A DNA stretch of 11,528 bases, taken from positions 1-11,528 of the forward strand of contig LJTS01000052.1 in the NCBI GenBank assembly GCA_001304425.1, in the 5' to 3' direction. The position numbers and the translations under genes are program-made. Shown in pieces: positions 1 to 7,735 of this stretch. The stretch comes from Betaproteobacteria bacterium SG8_40 (GTDB lineage: Bacteria; Pseudomonadota; Gammaproteobacteria; Burkholderiales; Eutrophovitaceae). The notes under the pieces were generated by a model that worked only from the letters and a program-made list of their open reading frames with translations, had not been told where the DNA came from and searched no databases. Position 1 is the first letter of the stretch. The number at the start of each line of letters is the position of its first letter.

Positions 1-5
1 CCCTT

Positions 6-82
6 GCGCCCGTAGCTCAGCTGGATAGAGTGTCGGTCTCCGAAGCCGAAGGTCGTGGGTTCGACTCCCGCCGGGCGCGCCA
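6..82 (+). tRNA. tRNA-Arg (anticodon CCG)
   Basis: The sequence folds into a full cloverleaf. The acceptor stem pairs GCGCCCG (6-12) with CGGGCGC (72-78). The T arm is GTGGG/CCCGC around the loop TTCGACT. The anticodon stem carries the seven-base loop CTCCGAA, placing anticodon CCG at 40-42, which reads the arginine codon CGG. The discriminator G79 is followed by an encoded CCA (80-82), so no post-transcriptional CCA addition is needed. The gene lies alone before a terminator. tRNA genes are common integration sites, but no integrase or duplicated 3' end is visible downstream. Confidence 0.97.
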
Positions 83-90
83 CACAGCGA

Positions 91-117
91 GGGCTTGCAT
101 GGTTGCGAGCCCTTTTT
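91..117 (+). terminator. Intrinsic terminator of tRNA-Arg
   Basis: GGGCTTGCA (91-99) pairs with TGCGAGCCC (104-112) as nine consecutive base pairs, one of them a T-G wobble, around a four-base loop, and is followed directly by five T residues (113-117). It begins nine bases after the tRNA CCA end, so it should end the tRNA transcript and insulate the ytoQ gene, which then needs its own promoter somewhere in 118-250. I could not identify that promoter. Confidence 0.9.
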
Positions 118-250
118 CGTTCATCGCCGGACCAGCCCGCGGTTGCGGGCCGCGCCGTTTAGTGCGTTGGCGTCCGGCGAGCGCGTCGGCGTGTTCGGCC
201 GCAGAAAACGATCACGTAACGATGCCCGGCAACAGACAAGGACAGACCCA

Positions 251-691
251 ATGGCATTGACGGTTTATCTCTCGGGCGAAATTCACACTACCTGGCGGGA
301 GGAAATTCAGGAAGGGGCCGCCGCAAACGGTCTCGACATCAGTTTCACGGCACCGGTCACGGACCATGCGGCCAGCGACGCCGCCGGTGATCCTCTCGGA
401 GCGGAAACCGATCCGTTCTGGCGCGATCACAAATCCTCGAAAGTCAACGCGATTCGCACCAAGACTCTGATTCGCAAAGCCGATCTGGTGGTAGTGCGTT
501 TCGGCGACAAGTATAAACAGTGGAATGCCGCGTTCGATGCCGGTTATTGCGCGGCATTGTCCAAGCCCTACATCACGTTGCACGCGGAGGACATCGTTCA
601 TCCGTTGAAGGAAGTGGACGCGATGGCGCTTGCCTGGGCCCGAACCACCGGTCAGGTGGTCGAGATCCTCAAATATATTGAAAAGCCCTGA
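251..691 (+). CDS. YtoQ family protein (nucleoside 2-deoxyribosyltransferase-like)
   Basis: The 146-residue product matches the YtoQ family, whose usual length is about 145-150 residues. The family is placed by sequence with nucleoside 2-deoxyribosyltransferase-like Rossmann folds, but no reaction has been established to my knowledge. Visible family features are the N-terminal YLSGEIHTTWRE (6-17), the central PFWRDHK (55-61), and the segment KADLVVVRFG...WNAAFDAGYC (76-100), which resembles the strand and acidic-residue region of deoxyribosyltransferases. It has no signal peptide or membrane helix, so it is probably cytoplasmic. The ATG at 251 is chosen because AAGGA (238-242) lies eight bases upstream and the protein aligns from there; the reading frame stays open further upstream, but only through the tRNA terminator. 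It lies 38 bases before the YqaA-like gene and could share its transcript. Family assignment is firm; function is unknown. Confidence 0.88.
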   Translation: MALTVYLSGEIHTTWREEIQEGAAANGLDISFTAPVTDHAASDAAGDPLGAETDPFWRDHKSSKVNAIRTKTLIRKADLVVVRFGDKYKQWNAAFDAGYCAALSKPYITLHAEDIVHPLKEVDAMALAWARTTGQVVEILKYIEKP

Positions 692-729
692 CGCCGGGCG
701 CGGCAAGAATCGTCGTCAGGCCATGACTC

Positions 730-1131
730 ATGACTGAGCCGGCCGGGCTCGGCTCCTTGTTTGTCAGCAGTTTTCTGGCGGCCACGCTGCTGCCCGGAGG
801 CTCGGAGCTGGTTTTCGCAGCACTCTTGCTGTCGGAAACCGTGAGCGTCGGGCGCGCCGTGGCTGTCGCCACGCTGGGCAACAGTCTTGGCGGATTGTCG
901 ACGTATCTCATTGGACGGCTGGTGCCTGACCGGAAAACCGACGCCAGGATGATCGGCTGGTTGCGTCGATGGGGCTCGCCTGCGCTGCTGCTGTCGTGGT
1001 TGCCGCTGGTTGGCGACGCCCTGTGCCTCGCGGCAGGCTGGCTGCGTATCCGGCTGCTCTACGTCACGCTGTTTATCGCCCTCGGCAAAGGGGCGCGCTA
1101 TTGGGTGCTGGCGAGGCTATTGCTCGACTGA
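730..1131 (+). CDS. YqaA-like inner-membrane protein (DedA/VTT-related)
   Basis: This 133-residue, very hydrophobic protein resembles E. coli YqaA, a small relative of the DedA/VTT (SNARE-associated) membrane family. Roughly four membrane segments are visible (about 8-33, 41-63, 84-104 and 107-131). The family-type motifs are LPGGSE (21-26) in the first helix, GNSLGG (50-55) before a YLIGR turn, LPLVGDALCLAAG (91-103), and a late GKGARY (119-124). DedA-type proteins have been linked to membrane-potential homeostasis and lipid translocation, but YqaA itself has no settled function. Start choice: an ATG at 723 is out of this frame and stops after four codons, so ATG 730 is used; only a weak AGG (718-720) lies nine bases before it. 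Length is normal for the family. Confidence 0.85.
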   Translation: MTEPAGLGSLFVSSFLAATLLPGGSELVFAALLLSETVSVGRAVAVATLGNSLGGLSTYLIGRLVPDRKTDARMIGWLRRWGSPALLLSWLPLVGDALCLAAGWLRIRLLYVTLFIALGKGARYWVLARLLLD

Positions 1132-1135
1132 TTGA

Positions 1136-1164
1136 ACCGCAGCCGCTGTTTCGGATGCTGCGGT
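1136..1164. repeat. 8-bp perfect inverted repeat between yqaA-like gene and dehydrogenase gene
   Basis: ACCGCAGC (1136-1143) and GCTGCGGT (1157-1164) are exact reverse complements around a 13-base loop, starting five bases after the yqaA-like stop codon. It could fold in RNA as a transcript-end hairpin, but the following bases (GCGATAAACT) contain no T run, so it does not qualify as a standard intrinsic terminator. The remaining bases to 1219 show no convincing promoter for the large downstream gene. Confidence 0.4.
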
Positions 1165-1219
1165 GCGATAAACTCGCTCTTCCAACGTCTTTGTGCTCTT
1201 CCCCGATGGTCTATCGCTA

Positions 1220-4200
1220 ATGGAACCGGCCCCCAGTTTTGCTCCGACAGGCGTGCGCCTGCGCGAGATTCCCTACAACTACACGTCGTTTTCCGACCGT
1301 GAGATTGTCATTCGCTTGCTGGGGCAGGCCGCATGGGACCTGCTTAACGAACTGCGGTCGGAGCGTGTGACCGGCCGTTCGGCGCGCATGCTCTACGAGG
1401 TGCTGGGCGACATCTGGGTGGTAGAGCGCAATCCGTACTTGCAGGATGACCTGATTGCCAACCCCGAGCGGCGCAAGCTACTGGTGCAGGCGCTTCGCCA
1501 CCGGCTTCATGAAATCGAGGCGCGGCGCCTGAGTCAGGATCAGCGCGTGGTCAAACTGATCGCCGCGGCAACGGATGCCATTGATGAGTTTGAAAGAAAC
1601 TTTCATTCCGTCGTCACGCTCAGACGCGCAGCGGTTCGCCGCTTCGCAAAACTGACACGTCGCGACAATATCGCGTTCGACGGGTTGGCCCGGGTGTCGC
1701 ACGTCACCGATGCGACCGACTGGCGCGTGGAGTACCCCTTCGTCGTCCTTTACCCGGACACCGAGGCTGAGGTGGCGGGGCTGGTGCGCGCCTGTATCGA
1801 TCTGGGTCTGACCATCATCCCCCGCGGCGGTGGCACTGGTTACACGGGCGGAGCCGTCCCGCTGACCCGGTTCTCCGCCGTGATCAACACCGAAAAACTC
1901 GACCGCCACGGACCGGTCGAGAAGGCGCGCCTTCCGGGACTGGACCGCGATGTGGCGACCATCGACTGCGGTGCCGGCGTGGTCACCCGCCGCGTGATGG
2001 AAGCGGCCGAAGCCGCGGGGCTGGTGTTTGCGGTCGATCCGACCTCGGCCGACGCCTCGTGCATCGGCGGCAACGTCGCGATGAACGCCGGCGGCAAGAA
2101 AGCGGTTCTATGGGGCACGGCAGTGGACAATCTGGTGTCGTGGAAGATGGTCACGCCCGACGGCAACTGGTTGCTGGTCGAACGCCTCGATCACAATCTC
2201 GGCAAGATCCACGATGCCGAAACAGCACGCTTCCGGCTGAGCCGTTTTGCCGTTGACGGCAAGAAGCCGCTGTCGGAACCGGAAATTCTGGAAATACCCG
2301 GCCGGCAGTTTCGCAAAGCGGGTCTGGGCAAGGACGTCACTGACAAATTCCTTGGCGGTCTGCCGGGCGTACAAAAGGAAGGATGCGACGGCATCATCAC
2401 GTCGGCGCGATTCATACTGCACCGCATGCCCGCGTTTACCCGCACCGTATGTCTCGAGTTCTACGGCAGTGTTGGCAAAGCGGTACCGTCGATCGTCGAA
2501 ATCAAGTCCTATCTCGACAGCAACGAGGGCGCGATTCTCGCTGGCCTCGAGCATCTCGACGAACGCTATCTTCGCGCCGTCGGCTATGCCGCCAAGGCCA
2601 AGAGGGGCGGTCGCCCGAAAATGCTGTTGCTCGCCGACATCGTTGGCGATGACGAGGACGCGGTTGGAGCCGCCGCCTCGCAGGTGGTGCGGATTGCCAA
2701 TGCCAGGGATGGAGAAGGTTTCGTGGCCGTCAGCGCTGAAGCGCGCCGCCAGTTCTGGCTGGACCGCGCGCGCACGGCGGCCATCGCCCGCCATACCAAT
2801 GCGTTCAAGATCAACGAGGACGTTGTCATTCCGCTCGAGCGCCTGGGAGATTACTCGGACGGCATCGAGCGAATCAATATCGAGCTGTCGCTGAGCAACA
2901 AACTCGCCCTGCTCGACGCAGTCGAGGACGTTCTTCGCGCAGGACCTAACCTGGATACGGAACACCGGGAAAGTGTAGCGGCCGAGTTGATCGCCGACCG
3001 TTGCGAATCTGCGCTCGGCATCATCGGCACTGTACGGGCGCGTTGGCAGTGGATCGCAACTCACCTTGACGCTGAGCTGGGCGAGTTCGCGGCGTGGCTG
3101 ATCGAGTCAGGGCAGGAGTTTTCGCTGCCGGGTTCAGCGAGTGGCGATAACGGCAAGACGGTGTTTCAGGCACTGCAGGATTACAGCGTGCGCGTGTCAT
3201 GGAAAACCGAAGCGCGCCAGCCCATAATGGATTTGTTCGACGGCCGGGCGTTTGATCCGGTGCGTGCCGACATCGATGCCACGCACAAACGCATCCTGAA
3301 AAGCCGTGTGTTCATTGCTTTGCATATGCACGCGGGCGACGGCAACGTGCACACGAATATTCCGGTCAACTCCCACGACTACGCGATGCTGCACGAAGCC
3401 AATGTCGCGGTTTCGCGCGTCATGCGCCTTGCGCGCTCGCTCGACGGTGTCATTTCCGGCGAGCACGGCATTGGCATCACCAAACTCGATTACCTCGACC
3501 GCAATGAACTGCGCGGGTTCGAGGAATACAAACAACGTATCGATCCGGGCGGGCATTTCAACAAAGGTAAGCTCTTGCCCGGTGCCAATCTCGACCGCGC
3601 CTATACTCCCAGCTTCAGCCTCCTCGAACTCGAGAGCCTGATCCTGGAGCAAAGCGAGATCGGCAAGATCTCGGATTCAATCAAGGACTGCCTGCGTTGC
3701 GGCAAGTGCAAACCGGTGTGCTCCACGCACGTGCCGCGTGCAAACCTTTTATACAGCCCGCGCAACAAGATCCTGTCGACCTCGTTACTGATCGAGGCAT
3801 TCCTGTATGAAGAGCAAACGCGCCGTGGCGTGTCGCTGAAGCACTTCGACGAATTTTCCGACGTCGCTGAACACTGCACTGTCTGTCACAAGTGCCTGAA
3901 CCCGTGCCCGGTCAATATCGACTTCGGCGATGTTTCCATTGCCATGCGCAATTTCCTTCGCAAGCACGGTCAGAAGCGGTTCAATCCCGGAACCTCAGCC
4001 GCGATGCTTTTTCTCAATGCAACCGACCCCGCGACCATCAAGCTGGTACGTTCGATGATGATCGGCGTGGGATACAAATTGCAGCAGTTTGCGTATCGGG
4101 TAGCGAAGTGGGGCGGCCTGTTGAGCAAGCAGGTGACACGCCCACCCGCCACGGTTGGCAAGGCACCGGTGACGGCCCAGGTGATTCATTTCATCAACAA

Positions 4201-5095
4201 GCCGATGCCCGGGGGCTTGCCGAAGAAAACGGCACGCGCGCTGCTCGACGTCGAGGACGCGCGCATGGTTCCGGTGATTCGTAACCCGCAAAAATCGCAT
4301 GAGGATGCCGACGCTGTCTTCTACTTCCCCGGGTGCGGCAGCGAGCGTCTGTTCAGTCAGGTGGGGCTGGCGACCCAGGCAATGTTGTATGAAGCCGGGG
4401 CCATCACCGTGCTGCCACCGGGATATCTCTGCTGCGGTTATCCGCAGACCGCCGCGGGACAGGACGACCGCGGCCAGAAGATCATTACCGACAACCGCGT
4501 GCTGTTCCACCGCGTCGCCAACACGCTCAATTATCTCGACATCAAGACCGTCATCGTTTCCTGCGGCACCTGCATGGATCAGTTGCAGAAGTACGAGTTC
4601 GACAGGATTTTCCCCGGCTGCCGGCTGCTCGACATTCACGAGTACCTGATCGAAAAAGGCGTGCGGTTGGAGGGCGTGAGCGGCGTGCGTTATATGTACC
4701 ATGATCCCTGCCATACGCCGATGAAGACATATCAGCCGATGCAGGTCGTCAATCAATTGATGGGCGCGCAGGTCGACTTGAACGAGCGTTGTTGCGGCGA
4801 GTCGGGCACCCTGGCGATTTCGCGCCCCGACGTATCGACACAGGTGCGTTTCCGCAAGCAGGAAGAAATGCAAAAGGGCGTGGATGCGATTCGAGCCAGG
4901 CAACGCGACGGTGACGTCAAGATCCTCACTTCCTGCCCGTCCTGCCTGCAGGGTTTGTCACGCTACCGCGACGACACCGGCGTCGAAGCGGACTACATCG
5001 TGGTGGAAATGGCAAGGCATTTGCTCGGACCGGACTGGATGGAAAAGTACGTGGAGCAGGCCAATCGCGGCGGCATCGAGAGAGTCCTGCTGTGA
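1220..5095 (+). CDS. DUF3683 / FAD-linked 2-hydroxyacid dehydrogenase / Fe-S / CCG fusion protein
   Basis: This 1291-residue cytoplasmic or membrane-peripheral flavoprotein resembles the large betaproteobacterial DUF3683 oxidoreductases. Domains in order: a DUF3683 head (about 5-165); an FAD-binding PCMH module (about 168-345) with PRGGGTGYTGG (201-211) and IGGNVAMNAGG (282-292); an FAD-oxidase C-terminal module with HMHAGDGNVH (702-711) and GEHG (747-750), interrupted by about 110-120 extra residues (roughly 570-690); two cysteine motifs, CxxCxxCxxxC at 824-834 and CxxCxxCxxxCP at 886-897, expected to hold two [4Fe-4S] clusters; and two CCG domains (PGCG 1037-1040, CCG 1071-1073, SCGTC 1114-1118; then HDPCH 1161-1165, CCG 1191-1193, SCPSC 1238-1242), as in GlpC, GlcF and LldE. 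Relatives (D-lactate, glycolate, D-2-hydroxyglutarate dehydrogenases) oxidise a 2-hydroxyacid at FAD and pass electrons to quinone. The substrate here is unknown. ATG 1220 is preferred; GTG 1193 would add nine residues and neither has a good ribosome site. The HIT gene follows after 25 bases. Confidence 0.9.
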   Translation: MEPAPSFAPTGVRLREIPYNYTSFSDREIVIRLLGQAAWDLLNELRSERVTGRSARMLYEVLGDIWVVERNPYLQDDLIANPERRKLLVQALRHRLHEIEARRLSQDQRVVKLIAAATDAIDEFERNFHSVVTLRRAAVRRFAKLTRRDNIAFDGLARVSHVTDATDWRVEYPFVVLYPDTEAEVAGLVRACIDLGLTIIPRGGGTGYTGGAVPLTRFSAVINTEKLDRHGPVEKARLPGLDRDVATIDCGAGVVTRRVMEAAEAAGLVFAVDPTSADASCIGGNVAMNAGGKKAVLWGTAVDNLVSWKMVTPDGNWLLVERLDHNLGKIHDAETARFRLSRFAVDGKKPLSEPEILEIPGRQFRKAGLGKDVTDKFLGGLPGVQKEGCDGIITSARFILHRMPAFTRTVCLEFYGSVGKAVPSIVEIKSYLDSNEGAILAGLEHLDERYLRAVGYAAKAKRGGRPKMLLLADIVGDDEDAVGAAASQVVRIANARDGEGFVAVSAEARRQFWLDRARTAAIARHTNAFKINEDVVIPLERLGDYSDGIERINIELSLSNKLALLDAVEDVLRAGPNLDTEHRESVAAELIADRCESALGIIGTVRARWQWIATHLDAELGEFAAWLIESGQEFSLPGSASGDNGKTVFQALQDYSVRVSWKTEARQPIMDLFDGRAFDPVRADIDATHKRILKSRVFIALHMHAGDGNVHTNIPVNSHDYAMLHEANVAVSRVMRLARSLDGVISGEHGIGITKLDYLDRNELRGFEEYKQRIDPGGHFNKGKLLPGANLDRAYTPSFSLLELESLILEQSEIGKISDSIKDCLRCGKCKPVCSTHVPRANLLYSPRNKILSTSLLIEAFLYEEQTRRGVSLKHFDEFSDVAEHCTVCHKCLNPCPVNIDFGDVSIAMRNFLRKHGQKRFNPGTSAAMLFLNATDPATIKLVRSMMIGVGYKLQQFAYRVAKWGGLLSKQVTRPPATVGKAPVTAQVIHFINKPMPGGLPKKTARALLDVEDARMVPVIRNPQKSHEDADAVFYFPGCGSERLFSQVGLATQAMLYEAGAITVLPPGYLCCGYPQTAAGQDDRGQKIITDNRVLFHRVANTLNYLDIKTVIVSCGTCMDQLQKYEFDRIFPGCRLLDIHEYLIEKGVRLEGVSGVRYMYHDPCHTPMKTYQPMQVVNQLMGAQVDLNERCCGESGTLAISRPDVSTQVRFRKQEEMQKGVDAIRARQRDGDVKILTSCPSCLQGLSRYRDDTGVEADYIVVEMARHLLGPDWMEKYVEQANRGGIERVLL

Positions 5096-5120
5096 GGCCG
5101 ATACAACCGGGTGATCAGGG

Positions 5121-5555
5121 ATGAATGCAGCTGCGAAAGGTTGCGTGCTGTGCGAGGAAGCGGGCGGCGAGATTGTCTGGTCCGGGGCACTGGCCCGGGT
5201 GGTCGACGTCAGGGAAGAGGATCATCCCGCTTTCTGCCGTGTCATTGTGCAGCGGCACGTGCGTGAAATGACCGACCTCGAAGAAGCCGAGCGCGCGGAA
5301 ACCATGCGCATCGTGTTCGCGGTGGAGCGCGCGCAACGAAAGCTGCTCAATCCGGACAAGATCAACATCGCCTGCTTCGGAAACATGGTCGCGCACGTGC
5401 ACTGGCACGTCATTCCGCGTTTCCGTCTCGACCCGCATTACCCCAATCCGGTATGGGGCAGCAGGACGGCCGGCAGGCCACAGCCGTTGCCCGAGCGTTA
5501 CTGGGAACGTTTTCGCGACGAACTGGTTGCGCAACTCGGCGAGATACAGGCCTAG
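5121..5555 (+). CDS. HIT family protein (histidine-triad nucleotide hydrolase)
   Basis: The 144-residue product is a histidine-triad protein of the branch with a tryptophan inside the triad: HVHWHV at 92-97, with H92, H94 and H96 in the HxHxH pattern and H96 the expected nucleophile by family analogy. N88 just upstream and CVLC (8-11) near the N-terminus also fit HIT proteins; the cysteine pair may bind zinc, which I infer only from its spacing. Members typically hydrolyse nucleotide phosphoramidates or dinucleoside polyphosphates; the substrate here is unknown. ATG 5121 is the first possible start after an in-frame TGA (5112-5114). AGGG directly abuts it, which is too close for a good ribosome site, so translation may depend on coupling to the dehydrogenase gene ending 25 bases upstream; GTG 5145 preceded by AAAGG is a weaker alternative. 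The gene end overlaps the stop of phoR on the other strand. Confidence 0.93.
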   Translation: MNAAAKGCVLCEEAGGEIVWSGALARVVDVREEDHPAFCRVIVQRHVREMTDLEEAERAETMRIVFAVERAQRKLLNPDKINIACFGNMVAHVHWHVIPRFRLDPHYPNPVWGSRTAGRPQPLPERYWERFRDELVAQLGEIQA

Positions 5556-6898
5556 TTGCTTGCCCGGCGGGGTGCGGCCCCGGCTGCCTGATCCGTATAG
5601 CGTGGCGAGGCAATGCGCGTTGGCGGGAAGGTTATGCTGAATGTGCTGCCTTTGCCGATCTCGCTATCGATGTCGAGATGTCCCTGATGGCGATTGATGA
5701 CGTGCTTGACGATTGCCAGGCCCAACCCGGTGCCGCCGGTTTCGCGGGAGCGGCTCTTGTCCACCCGATAGAAGCGTTCGGTCAGTCTCGGGATGTGGTC
5801 CGGTTCGATGCCGATGCCGGTATCGCTGACGGAGAACACCGGGTTGCCATTGCGGCGCTCCCAGGTCAGTTCGATCGTCCCGCCCTTTGGCGTGTAGCGA
5901 ACCGCATTGGTGACAAGGTTGCCAAAGGCACTTCGTAATTCGCTTGTACTGCCGATCAGCCAGTCGTCGCACTTTGCCTCGGCGCGGATGGTATGGTGTC
6001 CACCGGACAAGGCCATCGCTTCGTGCCGCAACGATTGCAGCAGTCCGGGCACGTCAATCTTGTCCTCAGCGACCGTGTTAACGGAATTCTCGAGACGCGA
6101 CAGCGTCAGCAGATCGTTGACCAGGCTTGTCATCCGGACCGTTTGTTCGGACATCAGTTTGATGCCGCGGGCAAGAAACCCGGGATCGGATGTGGGTGCC
6201 TCCTCGAGGGTCTCGAGAAAACCATGCACTACCGTCAGCGGTGTGCGCAGTTCATGCGACACATTGGCGATGAAATCGCGGCGTGTCGTTTCGAGCCGCT
6301 CCCAATGAGTAATGTCGCGACCAAGCAGCAACTTTTGCGAGTCGCCGTAAGGGACCAGCTGTATTGACACGGCGCGTTCGCCGCTTCGGCCAAGCAGGCG
6401 AAGGGTGATCGGTTCGGCAGTCTCGCTCGACTGGACGTAAGCCGAGAACTGCGGCTGGCGCATCAAATAGGTGATCTGCGCGCCCCGGTCGCGTTGCAGG
6501 CGCAGGCCAAAATACGTTTCCGCGCGCGGATTGCACCAGGCAATGCGGTCTTCATTGTCGAGCAGCACGACTGCGTCGGGCAACGCTTCGCCGGCTCGCT
6601 CGAAACGCCCGAGCGCTTTGGACAGACTGAATTCACTGGCGCGTTGCCGTTTGAGCAAGCGGCCCATGTACCAGAAGATATGGGCCCACGCTCCGGTGCC
6701 CTTGGGCATGTTGTTCGCACCGGGCTCGCGCAGCCATTCATGCAGTTGCGACAGGTTATGAATGTGGTGCAGCAGCAGGATCAGCAACCCGCCCGACAAC
6801 AGGCACAGTGCCGCCGTTGCGCCGAAGATTGGCCAGCCCAACAGTGCCACCGCGCCCGGAACGAGCAGAGCCGAGAGCGGTCTGCCCCACAGTCGCAT
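5552..6898 (-). CDS. phoR: PhoR phosphate-regulon sensor histidine kinase
   Basis: This 448-residue inner-membrane kinase sits 115 bases downstream of phoB and is its partner. Two closely spaced hydrophobic segments (about 8-27 and 29-44) anchor it with almost no periplasmic loop, as in E. coli PhoR, which senses phosphate through the PstSCAB/PhoU complex rather than a large external domain. A PAS domain follows (about 98-195), then the HisKA segment with SHELRTP and phospho-accepting H215, and the HATPase domain with N box (N327, N331), G1 DTGIGI (359-364), an F-box-like ERFYRVD (374-380) and G2 GGTGLGL (388-394). All key residues are present. Length is close to the E. coli protein (431). 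ATG 6898 follows GGGA (minus-strand reading of 6912-6909) by ten bases. Its stop overlaps that of the convergent HIT gene. pst and phoU genes are not in the window. Confidence 0.94.
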   Translation of the reverse strand: MRLWGRPLSALLVPGAVALLGWPIFGATAALCLLSGGLLILLLHHIHNLSQLHEWLREPGANNMPKGTGAWAHIFWYMGRLLKRQRASEFSLSKALGRFERAGEALPDAVVLLDNEDRIAWCNPRAETYFGLRLQRDRGAQITYLMRQPQFSAYVQSSETAEPITLRLLGRSGERAVSIQLVPYGDSQKLLLGRDITHWERLETTRRDFIANVSHELRTPLTVVHGFLETLEEAPTSDPGFLARGIKLMSEQTVRMTSLVNDLLTLSRLENSVNTVAEDKIDVPGLLQSLRHEAMALSGGHHTIRAEAKCDDWLIGSTSELRSAFGNLVTNAVRYTPKGGTIELTWERRNGNPVFSVSDTGIGIEPDHIPRLTERFYRVDKSRSRETGGTGLGLAIVKHVINRHQGHLDIDSEIGKGSTFSITFPPTRIASPRYTDQAAGAAPRRASN

Positions 6899-6976
6899 CG
6901 AAGCGAAGTCCCAGACCGAGTAAGGCCTGAATTATCCCAAAAAATGCCTTGAACCGGTCAGGTGGTGAGCCGGCGC

Positions 6977-7002
6977 GGGCAGCGCGCGAAAAGATGCTGC
7001 CC
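6977..7002. repeat. Inverted repeat between phoB and phoR
   Basis: GGGCAGC (6977-6983) and GCTGCCC (6996-7002) are exact 7-bp reverse complements around a 12-base loop. On the phoBR transcript this hairpin would form about ten bases after the phoB stop codon. No T run follows on the minus strand, so it is not an intrinsic terminator. It could stabilise the phoB message end or lower phoR expression relative to phoB; this role is inference only. Confidence 0.45.
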
Positions 7003-7013
7003 CGATGATGGTG

Positions 7014-7700
7014 TCAGGACGCGGACAGCCGGTAACCGGTGCCGCGCACGGTCTGTATCATCTGGTCCAGATTTCCTGCTTCGAGCGCCTTGCGCAAACG
7101 CCGGATATGCACGTCGACCGTGCGCTCCTCGACGAATACGTGATCGCCCCAAACGTTGTCCAGCAACTGCGCGCGCGAATGTACCCGCTCCGGATGCGTG
7201 AGCAGGAAATGCAGCAGGCGGAATTCCGTCGGGCCAAGGTCGATCTTTTCGCCATTGCCGGTCACCCGGTGGCCGGCCGGGTCGACGCGCAGCCCGCCGA
7301 TCTCAACGACGTCGTCAGTCATTTGCGGCGCGCGCCGCCGTAACACCGCCTTGATTCGGGCGTTCAGCTCGCGTGGCGAGAACGGTTTGGTAATGTAGTC
7401 GTCGGCACCGGTCTCCAGGCCCTGAAGCTTGTCCTGCTCCTCGGAGCGCGCAGTGAGCATGATGATCGGGATCGACCGGGTGCGCTTGTCGCCGCGCAGG
7501 CGCCGCGCGACCTCGATTCCGCTGGCGCCGGGAAGCATCCAGTCGAGCAGCACCAGGTCGGGCAGCGCATTCGAAACCAGGCGCAGCGCCTGTTCAGCGC
7601 TGTCGGCACACAGCGGCTGGTGACCGGCCTGCCTTAGGTTGTAGGCGATCAGTTCCTGTATCGCGGGCTCGTCCTCGACAACCAGTATGGTTGCTGCCAT
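7014..7700 (-). CDS. phoB: PhoB phosphate-regulon response regulator
   Basis: The 228-residue product is a full-length OmpR/PhoB-type regulator (E. coli PhoB is 229). The receiver domain (about 4-120) has the acidic pair D10/E11, phospho-accepting D53 within LLDWMLPG, T83 and K105 in the TKPFSPREL segment. A linker leads to the winged-helix DNA-binding domain (about 130-226), whose recognition-helix region RAQLLDNVWG...VEERTVDVHIRRLRKAL is nearly textbook PhoB. It activates phosphate-scavenging genes when phosphorylated by PhoR, encoded downstream on the same strand, and binds direct-repeat Pho boxes. ATG 7700 starts MAATILVVEDEP, the expected N-terminus; its ribosome site is weak. A Pho-box-like site lies upstream, so positive autoregulation is likely. 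Confidence 0.95.
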   Translation of the reverse strand: MAATILVVEDEPAIQELIAYNLRQAGHQPLCADSAEQALRLVSNALPDLVLLDWMLPGASGIEVARRLRGDKRTRSIPIIMLTARSEEQDKLQGLETGADDYITKPFSPRELNARIKAVLRRRAPQMTDDVVEIGGLRVDPAGHRVTGNGEKIDLGPTEFRLLHFLLTHPERVHSRAQLLDNVWGDHVFVEERTVDVHIRRLRKALEAGNLDQMIQTVRGTGYRLSAS

Positions 7701-7735
7701 GGGCTTGTTTTGGCTTTGCTTTCAGAGAGGTCTGT

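Noticed and set aside
1..120. tRNA-Arg as an integration site of a genomic island
   Set aside because: No integrase, no repeat of the tRNA 3' end and only housekeeping-type genes follow, with no visible base-composition change.
135..150. GC-rich hairpin GCCCGC-GGTT-GCGGGC before ytoQ
   Set aside because: Only six base pairs in a GC-rich spacer, no T tract and no gene boundary of its own; likely chance.
95..250. Upstream extension of the YtoQ reading frame to ATG 95
   Set aside because: The extension runs through the tRNA terminator hairpin, is arginine-rich without family similarity, and ATG 251 has a proper ribosome site and the family N-terminus.
2108..3064. Long open frame of 318 codons on the minus strand inside the dehydrogenase gene
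   Set aside because: It lies wholly antisense to a strongly conserved domain, its translation resembles no family, and such shadow frames are common in high-GC coding DNA.
3995..4903. Open frame of 302 codons on the minus strand opposite the CCG domains
   Set aside because: Antisense shadow of the conserved Fe-S/CCG region, with no recognisable domain and no ribosome site.
6922..6950. AAGGC...GCCTT with an A/T run before phoR as a terminator, and GATAAT on the minus strand as a phoR promoter
   Set aside because: The stem is five base pairs with a 19-base loop, the T run lies inside the loop and not after the stem, and GATAAT has no -35 at a usable distance.
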